The position numbers were made by a program, and so were the translations under genes. The notes under the pieces were generated by a model, which saw nothing but the letters and a program-made list of their open reading frames with translations, ran no database searches and had not been told where the DNA came from. A stretch of DNA of 64,000 nucleotides, taken from contig CP012822.1 in assembly GCA_001936135.1 (NCBI GenBank), positions 992,001 to 1,056,000 of the forward strand, in the 5' to 3' direction. Shown piece by piece: positions 49,483 to 58,666 of this stretch (positions are counted from its first letter, which is position 1; every line of letters begins with the position of its first letter). Origin of the DNA: Saccharomycopsis fibuligera x Saccharomycopsis cf. fibuligera (lineage: Eukaryota > Ascomycota > Saccharomycetes > Ascoideales > Saccharomycopsidaceae).

Positions 49483-51516
49483 ATGTCCCACCAAATTGTC
49501 CACGAGGCCAACGGCATCAGCCCCCGCCCTACCCCCTCCAACTTCTACACCAACAGACCACAGCACAGACCTTACATCCAGTCAGTGGAAGCCTACAAGG
49601 AGCTCTACGACCAGTCCATCAACGACCCAACCACCTTTTTTGGCAAGCACGCCAACGAGCTTCTCTCTTGGGACAAGCAGTTCACCACCGTCCAGTATGG
49701 CTCTTTGAAAGACGCCAACTCCGCTTGGTTCCTCAATGGTGAGCTCAATGCGACCTACAACTGTGTTGACCGTCATGCCATTGCCAACCCAGACAAGCCT
49801 GCCCTCATTTACGAGGCCGACGACGAAAGTGACAACCAGATCATCACCTATGGCCAGTTGTTGCAGGAAGTCTCCAAAGTTGCCAGTGTGTTGCAAAGCT
49901 GGGGTGTCAAGAAAGGCGACACGGTGGCCATCTACTTGCCAATGATCCCTGCTGCCGTCATTGCCATGCTCGCCGTTGCCAGAATCGGGGCTGTCCACTC
50001 TGTCATCTTTGCTGGTTTCAGCGCCGGCTCAGTCAAGGACAGAGTTTCTGATGCCAACTCCAAAGTCATCATCACCTGCAACCAAGGTAAAAGAGGCGGT
50101 AAGCTCGTCCACACCAAAAAAATTGTTGATGAAGGTTTGGCTGATTGCGGCGACATTGTTGAAAAAGTCCTTGTTTTCCAAAGAACTGAAAATGAAGTGC
50201 CATTCACTGAAGGCAGAGATTTCTGGTGGCACGAAGAAACTGAAAAGTTTTCTGGCTACTTGCCCCCAGTGCCAGTTAACTCAGAAGACCCATTGTTTTT
50301 ACTTTACACCTCCGGTTCCACTGGGGCTCCTAAGGGCGTTGTTCATTCGACTGGTGGTTACTTGCTTGGTGCCGCATTGACCACTAAATACATTTTCGAT
50401 ATCCACCCAGAAGATGTGCTTTTCACTGCTGGCGATGTCGGTTGGATCACGGGTCACACTTATGCTTTATACGGTCCGTTGGTTCTTGGTACTACCTCCA
50501 TCATTTTTGAATCTACCCCAGTTTACCCAGACATTGGCAGATACTGGAGAATTGTGGAACGTCACAGAGCTACCCACTTTTACGTTGCTCCTACTGCTCT
50601 TAGACTCATTAAGCAAAAAGGTGAAGAAGAAATTGGCAAGTATGATATCTCTTCCCTTAGAACTCTTGGTTCCGTTGGCGAGCCAATCGCTCCAGAATTA
50701 TGGCATTGGTATGATGACAAGATTGGTCACGGTAAATGTCACATTAGCGACACTTACTGGCAAACTGAAAGTGGGTCTCATTTGATTGCTCCATTGGCTG
50801 GTGTTATTCCAACTAAGCCAGGCAGTGCTACTGTGCCATTCTTTGGTATTGAGGCCGTCATTATTGATCCAGTCACTGGTAAAGAACTTGAAGGTAACGA
50901 CGTTGCCGGTGTCTTGGCAATCAAGAAACCATGGCCATCAATGGCTAGATCTGTCTACAAGAACCATCACCGTTACATTGATACTTATTTGAAACCATAC
51001 CCAGGCTATTACTTCACTGGTGACGGGGCTGGTAGAGATCATGATGGATACTATTGGATCCGTGGCAGAGTTGATGATGTGGTGAATGTTTCCGGTCACA
51101 GATTATCCACTGCTGAAATCGAGGCCGCTTTGATTGATCATACTGGGGTTGCTGAAGGTGCCGTGGTGGGAATTCACGATGATTTGACTGGTCAAGCAAT
51201 TGTTGCCTTTGTTGCCTTGAAGGACGGAATTTTGGCTGCCTCAGATGCTGATTTCAAAGAAAAGGAATTAGCTTTGAGAACCGATTTGAGAATGAAGGTC
51301 AGATCCGAAATTGGTCCATTTGCTGCTCCAAAGACAGTTATCGTTGTTAGAGATTTGCCAAAGACTAGATCTGGTAAGATTGTTAGAAGAGTGTTGAGAA
51401 AGATTGTTAGTAACGAAACAGATTCCATTGGTGATACTAGTACATTGCTTGATCCAAAGGTGGTTGAAGAGATTATTGAAAACACTAGAGCTCAATACTT
51501 GGCTCCTAAAATTTAA
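49483..51516 (+). CDS. ACS2: Acetyl-CoA synthetase
   Basis: Encodes 677 residues, the normal length. It makes acetyl-CoA from acetate, ATP and CoA for the glyoxylate shunt, lipid synthesis and histone acetylation. Motifs: [18 protein letters not shown] (from about residue 275), the [15 protein letters not shown] block (about 313-327), YWQTESGSH (about 426), [21 protein letters not shown] (about 508-528), and [11 protein letters not shown] with the catalytic Lys at 632. The start [17 protein letters not shown] is closer to Saccharomyces Acs2 than Acs1, so ACS2 is preferred. No codon is CTG. The first ~170 codons are strongly C-ending (GCC, ACC, CTC, GTC) while the rest are T/A-ending, continuing the GC-rich promoter into the gene. 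Confidence 0.93.
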   Translation: MSHQIVHEANGISPRPTPSNFYTNRPQHRPYIQSVEAYKELYDQSINDPTTFFGKHANELLSWDKQFTTVQYGSLKDANSAWFLNGELNATYNCVDRHAIANPDKPALIYEADDESDNQIITYGQLLQEVSKVASVLQSWGVKKGDTVAIYLPMIPAAVIAMLAVARIGAVHSVIFAGFSAGSVKDRVSDANSKVIITCNQGKRGGKLVHTKKIVDEGLADCGDIVEKVLVFQRTENEVPFTEGRDFWWHEETEKFSGYLPPVPVNSEDPLFLLYTSGSTGAPKGVVHSTGGYLLGAALTTKYIFDIHPEDVLFTAGDVGWITGHTYALYGPLVLGTTSIIFESTPVYPDIGRYWRIVERHRATHFYVAPTALRLIKQKGEEEIGKYDISSLRTLGSVGEPIAPELWHWYDDKIGHGKCHISDTYWQTESGSHLIAPLAGVIPTKPGSATVPFFGIEAVIIDPVTGKELEGNDVAGVLAIKKPWPSMARSVYKNHHRYIDTYLKPYPGYYFTGDGAGRDHDGYYWIRGRVDDVVNVSGHRLSTAEIEAALIDHTGVAEGAVVGIHDDLTGQAIVAFVALKDGILAASDADFKEKELALRTDLRMKVRSEIGPFAAPKTVIVVRDLPKTRSGKIVRRVLRKIVSNETDSIGDTSTLLDPKVVEEIIENTRAQYLAPKI

Positions 51517-52610
51517 TAGTTTCTCGCCCACACAAAATTGGTATGAAAAAGATACTCAACTAATATAAAATTATAATCCACAATTATACAAATTCATTTG
51601 GGACAAAGCATAGTAAAAGAATTGATTAAATGTTGTTTTTGCCATTGCTTTTGCTCATTCTTTTGCTCTTGCTCTTGTTCATACACCCATTTGCTGATAA
51701 ATTCCTCTTTACTTTTTTTTAAACTTCATTTGTTTGTTTTATTTATTTATTTATTTACTAACTTATTTTATCTATTTACTTAGTTACTTTATCTACTTAA
51801 TAACTTTTCTATTTTATATTTAGAAAATTATTTTTTGTTGCAGTCATCTCTTAATACAGCCTCTTTCTTGGTTTACTATTTTACCAATTTTACTATTTCG
51901 GATTTTTCTTTTATTTACTTATTTTTGTTCAGATAACACTAGTGCCTGATAATTTGCATATATTTCTGCCACTCATGCAATTGTGACTACATTCCAACAC
52001 TATGCCAACCATATTGAATATTATAGGCCCGCCAGGCAGAGCCGATTGATAGATATATGTATAGCCATCCAAATCAATAGATAAGCAAATTACTGGAAAA
52101 CATGGTAAAAGAGCTATCGTGCAAGGCGAAAAAGTTTCAATATAAAATCGCTTCTTACAGTTCATGAATTACATTTTTGATTATCTCGTATGTCTCGTTT
52201 TCTGTTCTTTTCAACTTGTTAAAGATACAATGGGCAAAGGTAGCTTCAAATTTGAAATAAAACGCAAAACAGACTAAAACTAAGTTTCTGATAAGAGCTT
52301 TCAGGAAATTAATAAACGACCGTCCAGCTTTAAGTGAATTAAGCAAGTCTTTAGTGAGATTAGAATTATTTTATGATATTCCTGGAATACATAAAATGGT
52401 TCGGCAGATCTCAAATCCAAGACACTGATCAACACTTATAGATATATGCCTGTATAGCAGCACTAAAAATCACTAGTTTCAGCTCTATCAAAAATATTTT
52501 TTGCTGGAGACATCAATAATAATAATAACAAAATTACAAAAAGATGAAAAATGCTCGTTATGTAGCCAATAGCATACCTTTCAGTAAGCCTATAATTCAT
52601 TTAAAAAAGT

Positions 52611-52651
<41 letters not shown>

Positions 52652-53283
52652 TAAGATTATAACAGCAATGATGCTCAAATTTTCAAGGCGCAGTCATGAA
52701 AAGCAAAACGAGGAATATCGCCGTAATGTCAGAGAGGGTCAGCTTTCATTGTCAACGTCACGGCTTACTGAAATAGAGCAGATTGGCACTTTGAGGGTTG
52801 ATTTGGAACTACGATTTATGGGCACCGGAATATCCAGTTTGGGGCAATCGTTAGAGATTTGAGCAAGAAGCCAGCTCTTTGTAACAAACCAGTAGTGTAT
52901 TTGGGGTTTCAGGAAAGCAGAATCTAGAGTCAATATGGCAGTATAGCAGTAACAGCCACCGAACAGTACCAAAAAATCGGACATGGAGCAGTGAAGAATG
53001 TGTTTCATACCTATTGATAGCGCAGTGATATTTCCCCTTTCTTAAAATAAACCAAAATTACCACCATAAAATCGCTGCATACTAGGTTCATAGTTTTACA
53101 CTTCTAATAGATAGTACCCAGTTAAATATTTCTTATAACCTACTATTGCATACTAGAGAGCCACGGGGCTTTCGTGTTTAACGTTTGATAATATTATTTT
53201 TTATGGCTACATTCAAAAGAAAACGTATATATCACCAAGCCATTCTCAAATTGAAAGAAAACAGTTCTTCAAGTGCCACCAAC
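51517..53283. other. Convergent intergenic region ACS2/BMT6
   Basis: 1.77 kb. T-rich ACS2 3' region with TTTA tetramer runs near 51738-51800, a poly-A tract at 52612-52649, and open frames of 60-90 codons on both strands (for example 52739-53008 minus) with no recognised domain. No gene is called. Confidence 0.45.
52612..52649. repeat. Poly-A tract
   Basis: About 36 A in a row in the ACS2/BMT6 intergenic region, reading as poly-T for minus-strand transcripts. Confidence 0.9.
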
Positions 53284-54345
53284 TCAAGCCTTTTTGCGAT
53301 ACAAACGGTAAAAAAACCTCATGTTTTCCAACTTCAATGGATAATCCAAATTCTTTTCAAGTCTAAACCAACAACTATCATCACTATCAACAATCTCCCA
53401 TGCACCTTCTCTTTCATGACCTGGTGGACCACACAAAACTGTATCAACAAGAAACTGCACCGGGAACATCTTAGTGCCCACCTGAATGTGTGAGAAGGAT
53501 CCAGCAGATTCAACAATAAGCAAATAGCATCCTTTACGGCACCTATTGTTCAAAGTCTTGAGAAAACTAACTGACTGTGAGCGATTTTCGCTGAAAAGTT
53601 CGTTCGTGGTAAAAAGCAATGTGACCAAATCTTGTTTTGCAAGTTGAAGGTCTTCGTCAGACAGCTGCAAAATGTCTTTTTTAATAAAGTTGTAAGTTAA
53701 TGGTGGTTGGTTATGTTGTTCTGCATTGTTCCTACTGTTCGGAAGCCAATATTCAACAATATGTTTGTAAACGTCATTAAGCCCTTCTTCCCAGTTTGAT
53801 ATATCTACAATGTCGACATTCAACTTCTTATTGCTGATTTTAGCCTTGGATTCCATCATTCTGGTAAATACTGCTGCTAACCCTATAAATTCGCCAGCTG
53901 CCCCAGCCCCAACAGACAAACAACGACAAGTGTCCCCGTATTTCTCCCTTTTTCCATCTGCTTTATCATTTTCACCTTCACTGTTACTTTCATCATCAGA
54001 TATCGTTAAATCTTTAGTAATGAGCTCGTATATTTCATCGAAAAACGCGAAGATCGACGCATACGCTAATGATCGGCTCGAGGACCATCTAGTCATATAT
54101 GACTTGTTTCTCTCACTATTAGCAAAGGCAGCAAGATACTTTCTGTCATATAGGTCCTTTTTGATGTCTTGAATGTCTGCTGGCAAGTTTGGAGATTCTA
54201 GTTGAGTTTTAAAGACAATTTGAAAAAGGTCAAGAATTTCTTGTGCTGGTTTCGTTCTTGCTGGATTAAATGGTATGATTTTGGATTTTCTTGCACTCGG
54301 CTCGAAGGCAACAGGATCCTTTTTGTTTTTGTTTCCTTTGGCCAT
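53284..54345 (-). CDS. BMT6: 25S rRNA m3U methyltransferase Bmt6
   Basis: Encodes 353 residues (Saccharomyces Bmt6 is 365). The family (Methyltransf_34) methylates N3 of a uridine in 25S rRNA (U2843 in Saccharomyces). Seen: YDRKYLAAFANSERNKSYMTRW and RSLAYASIFAFFDEI (about 65-105), CRCLSVGAGAAGEFIGLAAVF (about 140-160; the SAM-binding glycine motif), VDIVDISNWEEGL (about 175-188), FTTNELFSENRSQSVSFLKTL (about 255-275) and a tail with FRLEKNLDYPLKLENMRFFYRLYRK. An acidic Glu/Asp/Lys insert lies at about 112-135. The N-terminus is Lys-rich, as for a nucleolar protein. Confidence 0.88.
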   Translation of the reverse strand: MAKGNKNKKDPVAFEPSARKSKIIPFNPARTKPAQEILDLFQIVFKTQLESPNLPADIQDIKKDLYDRKYLAAFANSERNKSYMTRWSSSRSLAYASIFAFFDEIYELITKDLTISDDESNSEGENDKADGKREKYGDTCRCLSVGAGAAGEFIGLAAVFTRMMESKAKISNKKLNVDIVDISNWEEGLNDVYKHIVEYWLPNSRNNAEQHNQPPLTYNFIKKDILQLSDEDLQLAKQDLVTLLFTTNELFSENRSQSVSFLKTLNNRCRKGCYLLIVESAGSFSHIQVGTKMFPVQFLVDTVLCGPPGHEREGAWEIVDSDDSCWFRLEKNLDYPLKLENMRFFYRLYRKKA

Positions 54346-54716
54346 TTTAAAGGTAGTAGTAGAGCTTATTAAAGCTATTTACTATGTTACAAATTTTGTG
54401 TCGACAATTTTTAATGTTCTCAAATATTGATTTTATTTTTATTTTTTTTTTTTCATGTCGTTTTTTTTTCTGCTCATTGCGCAACAGCAAGCAGCAGGCA
54501 GCAGGCAGCAGGCGGAATCTGCAAGTTGTCAGATCGACAACGGACAAAAACAAAATAAGGAATGACATCAATTAACAAATCAAAAATATTCTTAAACGAC
54601 TAAGCACGGTGGAGGCCATAAAGGAATCTGTACGCCATTATAACCATCATAGCTAACCCAATGGGCTAACCTCAAATACATATAAGTCCAATACCTCTAT
54701 TGCGCTTTGTATAACT
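54346..54716. promoter_or_regulatory. Divergent BMT6 / carnosine methyltransferase region
   Basis: 371 bp with T-rich stretches (54430-54475) and a CAGCAGGCAG short repeat at 54488-54512. No clear PAC element was found near BMT6. Confidence 0.5.
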
Positions 54717-56030
54717 ATGGCAACTACATCACAAAGGGATCTTGAGGAATACAAAGCGCTAACCGCAGTGCTAACTGCTTTTAATGAGTATTCTCATTGG
54801 GCCAAAAAAGAAATGATTGCCCCTAGAGTTCAAAAATATAATTCTTTGCCACCATCACATCAAAAGCTACTTCCGTGGTTCTCTAAGAATTTGAACTCGC
54901 TTACTCAATCGATCGATACTAATGGTAACTTCTTCTCCCAGCTTTCACATTCAGTAGCTCAGGATTGGAACGCCCCCGAAGATCTGAGCTTTTGGTACAA
55001 TTGTAATTATTCAGATTTGGACAAGGTAAGGTCAATTCTCATCCAAATTACTCGTGAATGGAGCGCAGAATGCAAGCCTGAAAGGGATGCTAGTTTTGGT
55101 CGTATTCTTGATGCGTTAGATAATGAGGTTTTTGGCACAACGCATAGCACACCGGAAGAGAAATCAAAACTTGAAGTATTGGTCCCTGGATCAGGATTAG
55201 GAAGACTAGTATTAGAACTCGTCTTACGAGGCTATAGAGCTCAAGGAAATGAATTCACATTTCATATGTTGCTAGCTTCCAATTATATGTTGAATAAAAC
55301 AACAAAAGTTGAAGAAACTACACTTTTCCCATTTATTCATAAATTTTCAAATAAAGCGACAAGAGAAGATCAACAGCGAGCCATTAAGGTGCCTGATATT
55401 AGCCCTTTGCAACAGTTAATAAACTTGCAGCAATTACATCCTAGCATTGATGTACAGGAGCTTATGTCCATATGTACTGGATCGTTTGTTGATATTTATG
55501 GGCCTAATAATAGTGCAACAGCCCCCAATGCTGAAGTTGGAAAAAACTTAGGAGTGCAACCATCTGAGTTTTATACTGTTACTCCTGCCAGTGAAGCTAT
55601 TCGTGCTGCAAATAAAGAGAAATTTGATGCAGTAGCGACCTGTTTCTTTTTGGACACTGCTACTAACGTTATTGAATATTTGATAACCATCCACAATATT
55701 TTAAAACCTGGAGCAGCTTGGGTCAACTTCGGGCCCTTGTTATGGCACTTCGAAGAGGACGATAACGTGACTACAGTTTCTCAAAATCGATTCGACAATA
55801 ATAAAATTAGCAACGATAATAAGTGGATTGACGCAAACACAGTTGGTTCTAGAACAATTCCACTAAAAGGTTTGGAGTTGTCAAGAGATGATTTAATTGA
55901 ACTCATTAAAAAAATTGGCTTCAAGTTTGAAAAGCATGAAAGTGGTATCGAGACCACGTATGGTGGGGATAAGTATTCCTTGGGTAATTGGGTCTATAAG
56001 TGTGAGTTTTGGATCGCCCGTAAAGTGTGA
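54717..56030 (+). CDS. Carnosine N-methyltransferase family protein (YNL092W homologue)
   Basis: Encodes 437 residues (YNL092W is 400). The N2227/CARNMT family methylates the histidine imidazole of small peptides using SAM. Visible: YSHWAKKEMIAPRVQKYNSLPPSHQKLLPWF (about 24-54), SQDWNAPEDLSFWYNC (about 80-100), the SAM motif VLVPGSGLGRLVLELVLRGY (about 157-176) with the following NEFTFHMLLASNYMLN, a GSFVDIY segment (about 259), FDAVATCFFLDTATNVIEYL (about 302-321) and KPGAAWVNFGPLLWHFE (about 329-345), ending with a conserved YKCEFWIARK. All key blocks are present, so it looks active. Its substrate in yeast is not established. Confidence 0.88.
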   Translation: MATTSQRDLEEYKALTAVLTAFNEYSHWAKKEMIAPRVQKYNSLPPSHQKLLPWFSKNLNSLTQSIDTNGNFFSQLSHSVAQDWNAPEDLSFWYNCNYSDLDKVRSILIQITREWSAECKPERDASFGRILDALDNEVFGTTHSTPEEKSKLEVLVPGSGLGRLVLELVLRGYRAQGNEFTFHMLLASNYMLNKTTKVEETTLFPFIHKFSNKATREDQQRAIKVPDISPLQQLINLQQLHPSIDVQELMSICTGSFVDIYGPNNSATAPNAEVGKNLGVQPSEFYTVTPASEAIRAANKEKFDAVATCFFLDTATNVIEYLITIHNILKPGAAWVNFGPLLWHFEEDDNVTTVSQNRFDNNKISNDNKWIDANTVGSRTIPLKGLELSRDDLIELIKKIGFKFEKHESGIETTYGGDKYSLGNWVYKCEFWIARKV

Positions 56031-56797
56031 ATTAATTTTGTATTACATATCATGGATGTTTTGAGGTTGTGAGTCTTGCATTAACGTCTCTATATTAATA
56101 TATGTTTGTATATGTGATAATATGCATATACCATATCGCAATTGAGTGCCCCAATAAGCCGTAACCTAAAGCTTTTCTGCAGCTTTTTGAGATGCTATTG
56201 ATGTTTGAGAAAACGATGGCATTTTTTTAACCTTTAGTTCATTTTGTTTTTGTCTCTATAATTAGGACTAGCATATCATAATAATTTTCCGGATTCGTTT
56301 TTACCGTCTACCGCTCTCTTTTATATTTTCAGGTCGCAGTTAATGATAAAGCTCGTTAATCAGTATAAACTATATAAATGCCCCTCGACTTTTTGGAATA
56401 AAAGTAATATAGATACACTTTATGAAATGTTCGATTAGTAACCATGATTAAGATTAAAGTACAAATATTTGGATATGTTTAAGAGTCCGGATTATAGATT
56501 GGGTTTGCGTTCTAGCACCTATACAAGATGAAGAGCATTAATGTGCTTCGATAGCAATTGATAGAGAAGTGATTCGCTTTCTTTATTAAAATCAATACAA
56601 AATCAAAACCATCAAATCATCGCATACATGGTTAATCGCTTCACCAATGTAATAAATAATAAGTAGCTCTTTTTTACTCTGGCCAATAAGATACACAAAA
56701 AGTAAAAATAAAACGAGCATAACGTAAAATTGTAATTTAATATTATAATATATATATGAACCGACCGGATAAAAATGACAACAAAACAAAGATTAAA
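56031..56797. other. Convergent intergenic region with repeat F
   Basis: 767 bp. Contains the second copy of dispersed repeat F (56461-56570) and AT-rich sequence; no intact gene. Confidence 0.5.
56461..56570 (+). repeat. Dispersed repeat F, copy 2
   Basis: Diverged copy of 46900-47009, sharing AAATATTTGGATATGTTTA, AGAGTCC, GCGTTCTAGCACCTATACAA and TAATGTG in order. Here no coding stretch leads into it. Confidence 0.6.
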
Positions 56798-57202
56798 TCA
56801 AATTTTTTTGCCGAAGTAAGTCCACTGGTCTTCAAGTGGTCTTTCTTCCAAATCTTCCCAAGCTTTCCATTCAGCCATCTTTTTAGCCAATTCCAATTCA
56901 TCGTTAGCCTGCACAATCAATTCCTCAATCAAACCGCCACCAATTTTTTTTTCAATTTCTTCGATCACTTCAGTAGATTGCACAACATCAAGTCTCTTCT
57001 TGGTGAAACCTTCAGTAGCTTGCCTGTAAACTGAATGTTCAGGGAAATCTTTCTTCAAATTTTGCAACGTAATATTGTAAAGCGTAATTAAAGCTGGTCT
57101 TGGATTTGGATGTTGTAATAAACCAGTTAAACCAGTTGGATTGCCCTTGGCGGCTTTTATTAACACACTTTGGGCTTGTCTTAAAACTGGGAAGTATCTC
57201 AT
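56798..57202 (-). CDS. NADH dehydrogenase (complex I) NDUFA5-type subunit
   Basis: Encodes 134 residues. The block GNPTGLTGLLQHPNPRPALITL followed by YNITLQNLKKDFPEHSVYRQ, and EGFTKKRLDVVQSTE, match the NDUFA5 / Neurospora 29.9 kDa subunit family (GxPTGLTGLxxHPxPRxxLxxLYxxTLxxL...PEHSVYRQ). This accessory subunit sits in the peripheral arm of mitochondrial complex I. The length is close to the mammalian protein (116) and much shorter than the Neurospora one. The N-terminus MRYFPVLRQAQSVLIKAAK is basic and likely enough for import. Its presence shows the organism has complex I, which Saccharomyces lacks. Confidence 0.9.
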   Translation of the reverse strand: MRYFPVLRQAQSVLIKAAKGNPTGLTGLLQHPNPRPALITLYNITLQNLKKDFPEHSVYRQATEGFTKKRLDVVQSTEVIEEIEKKIGGGLIEELIVQANDELELAKKMAEWKAWEDLEERPLEDQWTYFGKKI

Positions 57203-58040
57203 CTTTGACTATTCAATGCTAGTTTAAATATTGATTTATTGCAATATGAGTTTTAGTCAGTTTATTAGGATATGGTATGGTTGGTTGTTCTGGCTTGATT
57301 TAATGACACTAAAAACTATATTTTGTCTATCTCAACCTATTTTGAAAGGCTCTAACTAGCTAACCATCAATGACGGCTTTCTCTATTTTTTTTATTTTTT
57401 TGTATTGATTATTTCAATATCCAACCATTGGCTCAGACTTTTGTTACCCTGTTCACAACTTTTTGTTTTTCTCCGATCGCAGCGAAATGCTGCGGCATAG
57501 TAATAAATAACTCTCGGTTCCCTGCAGAAACAATTCAACATGGCATTTTCACATTAAAGGGAAATTTGCTCTTTCGCTTCGGAAAAGACATTCAATCAAC
57601 CAAATCAAAACCTACAGCAAATAGTGAAGCTGAATAAAATAACGAAAGAGCCACGGGAATTTGGAAGGAAAAGTATGATACCCCGTCAGAAGTCGGAATG
57701 ATGCGTGACGTATTTTATTTTTTGATTTGAGTAATTACTACACAATTTACTGCGGGCTCATTGTAGCGTATTACTAGCTACACCAAAGTCGTTCAAGAAG
57801 CAAACAATAATTGAAGCAGTCGACTTATAAACTATAGAAAATACAATCTTTATCTATATAGCATATACAGTGTAGTTCAATAATTGTCATATAGAGAAAA
57901 CTTAACTAAGTAAAAACCCCGTTTGTAAATTTAGTAGTTTCGTTGGAGTTAAGATAACAGTAGGAAGAAACAAACACAAAACCAACCCATCAACGGAAAA
58001 CTGCTTGAATCAAAAAAAAAAAAAAACCTGTTAAAAATAA
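57203..58040. other. Upstream region of the complex I gene
   Basis: 838 bp, no supported gene. It carries the short copy of repeat E (57861-57959) and a poly-A run (58013-58026) that is the Pol III terminator side of tRNA-Phe. Confidence 0.5.
57861..57959. mobile_element. Dispersed repeat E, short copy
   Basis: Matches the two ends of 44955-45324 (CAGTGTAGTTCAATAATTGT and the TTAGTAGTTTCGTTGGAGTT block) without the middle. It lies about 80 bp beyond the 3' end of tRNA-Phe. Broken fragment. Confidence 0.4.
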
Positions 58041-58130
58041 TGCGAACTCTGTGGATCGAACACAGGACCTTCAGATTTCTTATTTGTTACTAACTTCAGT
58101 CTGACGCTCTCCCAACTGAGCTAAGTCCGC
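58041..58130 (-). tRNA. tRNA-Phe (GAA) with intron
   Basis: The minus strand gives GCGGACTTAGCTCAGTTGGG through GTTCGATCCACAGAGTTCGC plus A, nearly the Saccharomyces tRNA-Phe. Anticodon stem TCAGA/TCTGA, loop CTGAAG (anticodon GAA), then a 17-nt intron between positions 37 and 38, as is universal for yeast tRNA-Phe. Mature length is 73. Confidence 0.97.
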
Positions 58131-58666
58131 TTCATGAAATTTTGTTCAATAACAAGGAAGAGACAACTGACCATGATCTGATATACTACTATTTTGAATT
58201 GAGTTTTTACTTATAGTATAACAATTGAACTATAGTTGCGGATTGATGATATCTCCCCAGGGGTTTACTTTATAGTTATTAGATGTAAAAGCCTTATATT
58301 TCAAATATAACTAAAAAAATAATGAATATATGATGAACATTGAGTTCAAGACCAACAGATCGAGATACAGATACTTTCTAGAATTTTCCTACATATACGG
58401 TATATGCTATATAGATAAGTGTCGTGCAGCGATATAAATTATTGGCTAGGTTGACAAAACACTACAGTTACGAAAATAATACAGATTTTATATTTCATTC
58501 GTATTAATAATTTCAACAATGTGTGTAAAATATCTATTGTTGTATTTCGAGATTGAAGCTACAAGCTTAGCAAACACCCGTAAAACATGCTTATTAAAAA
58601 AACTATAATACCATTTTGGCAAGATGATCTATAACAATAAAAATATGACAAATTGAAACACACAGG
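58131..58666. other. Upstream flank of tRNA-Phe with LTR-like debris
   Basis: 536 bp between tRNA-Phe and the 3' end of the ZGRF1-N gene. Only the repeat fragment at 58270-58400 is recognised. Confidence 0.5.
58270..58400 (-). mobile_element. LTR-like fossil fragment with inverted 27-bp motif
   Basis: Contains TAAAAGCCTTATATTTCAAA (family A piece), then the inverted 27-bp motif at 58331-58357 and about 45 bp that match 8824-8885. It lies on the 5' side of tRNA-Phe, about 200 bp away. Broken. Confidence 0.5.

Noticed and set aside
52739-53008. 89-codon open frame on the minus strand between ACS2 and BMT6
   Set aside because: No recognised domain, opposite-strand frame overlaps, and no promoter; left unannotated.
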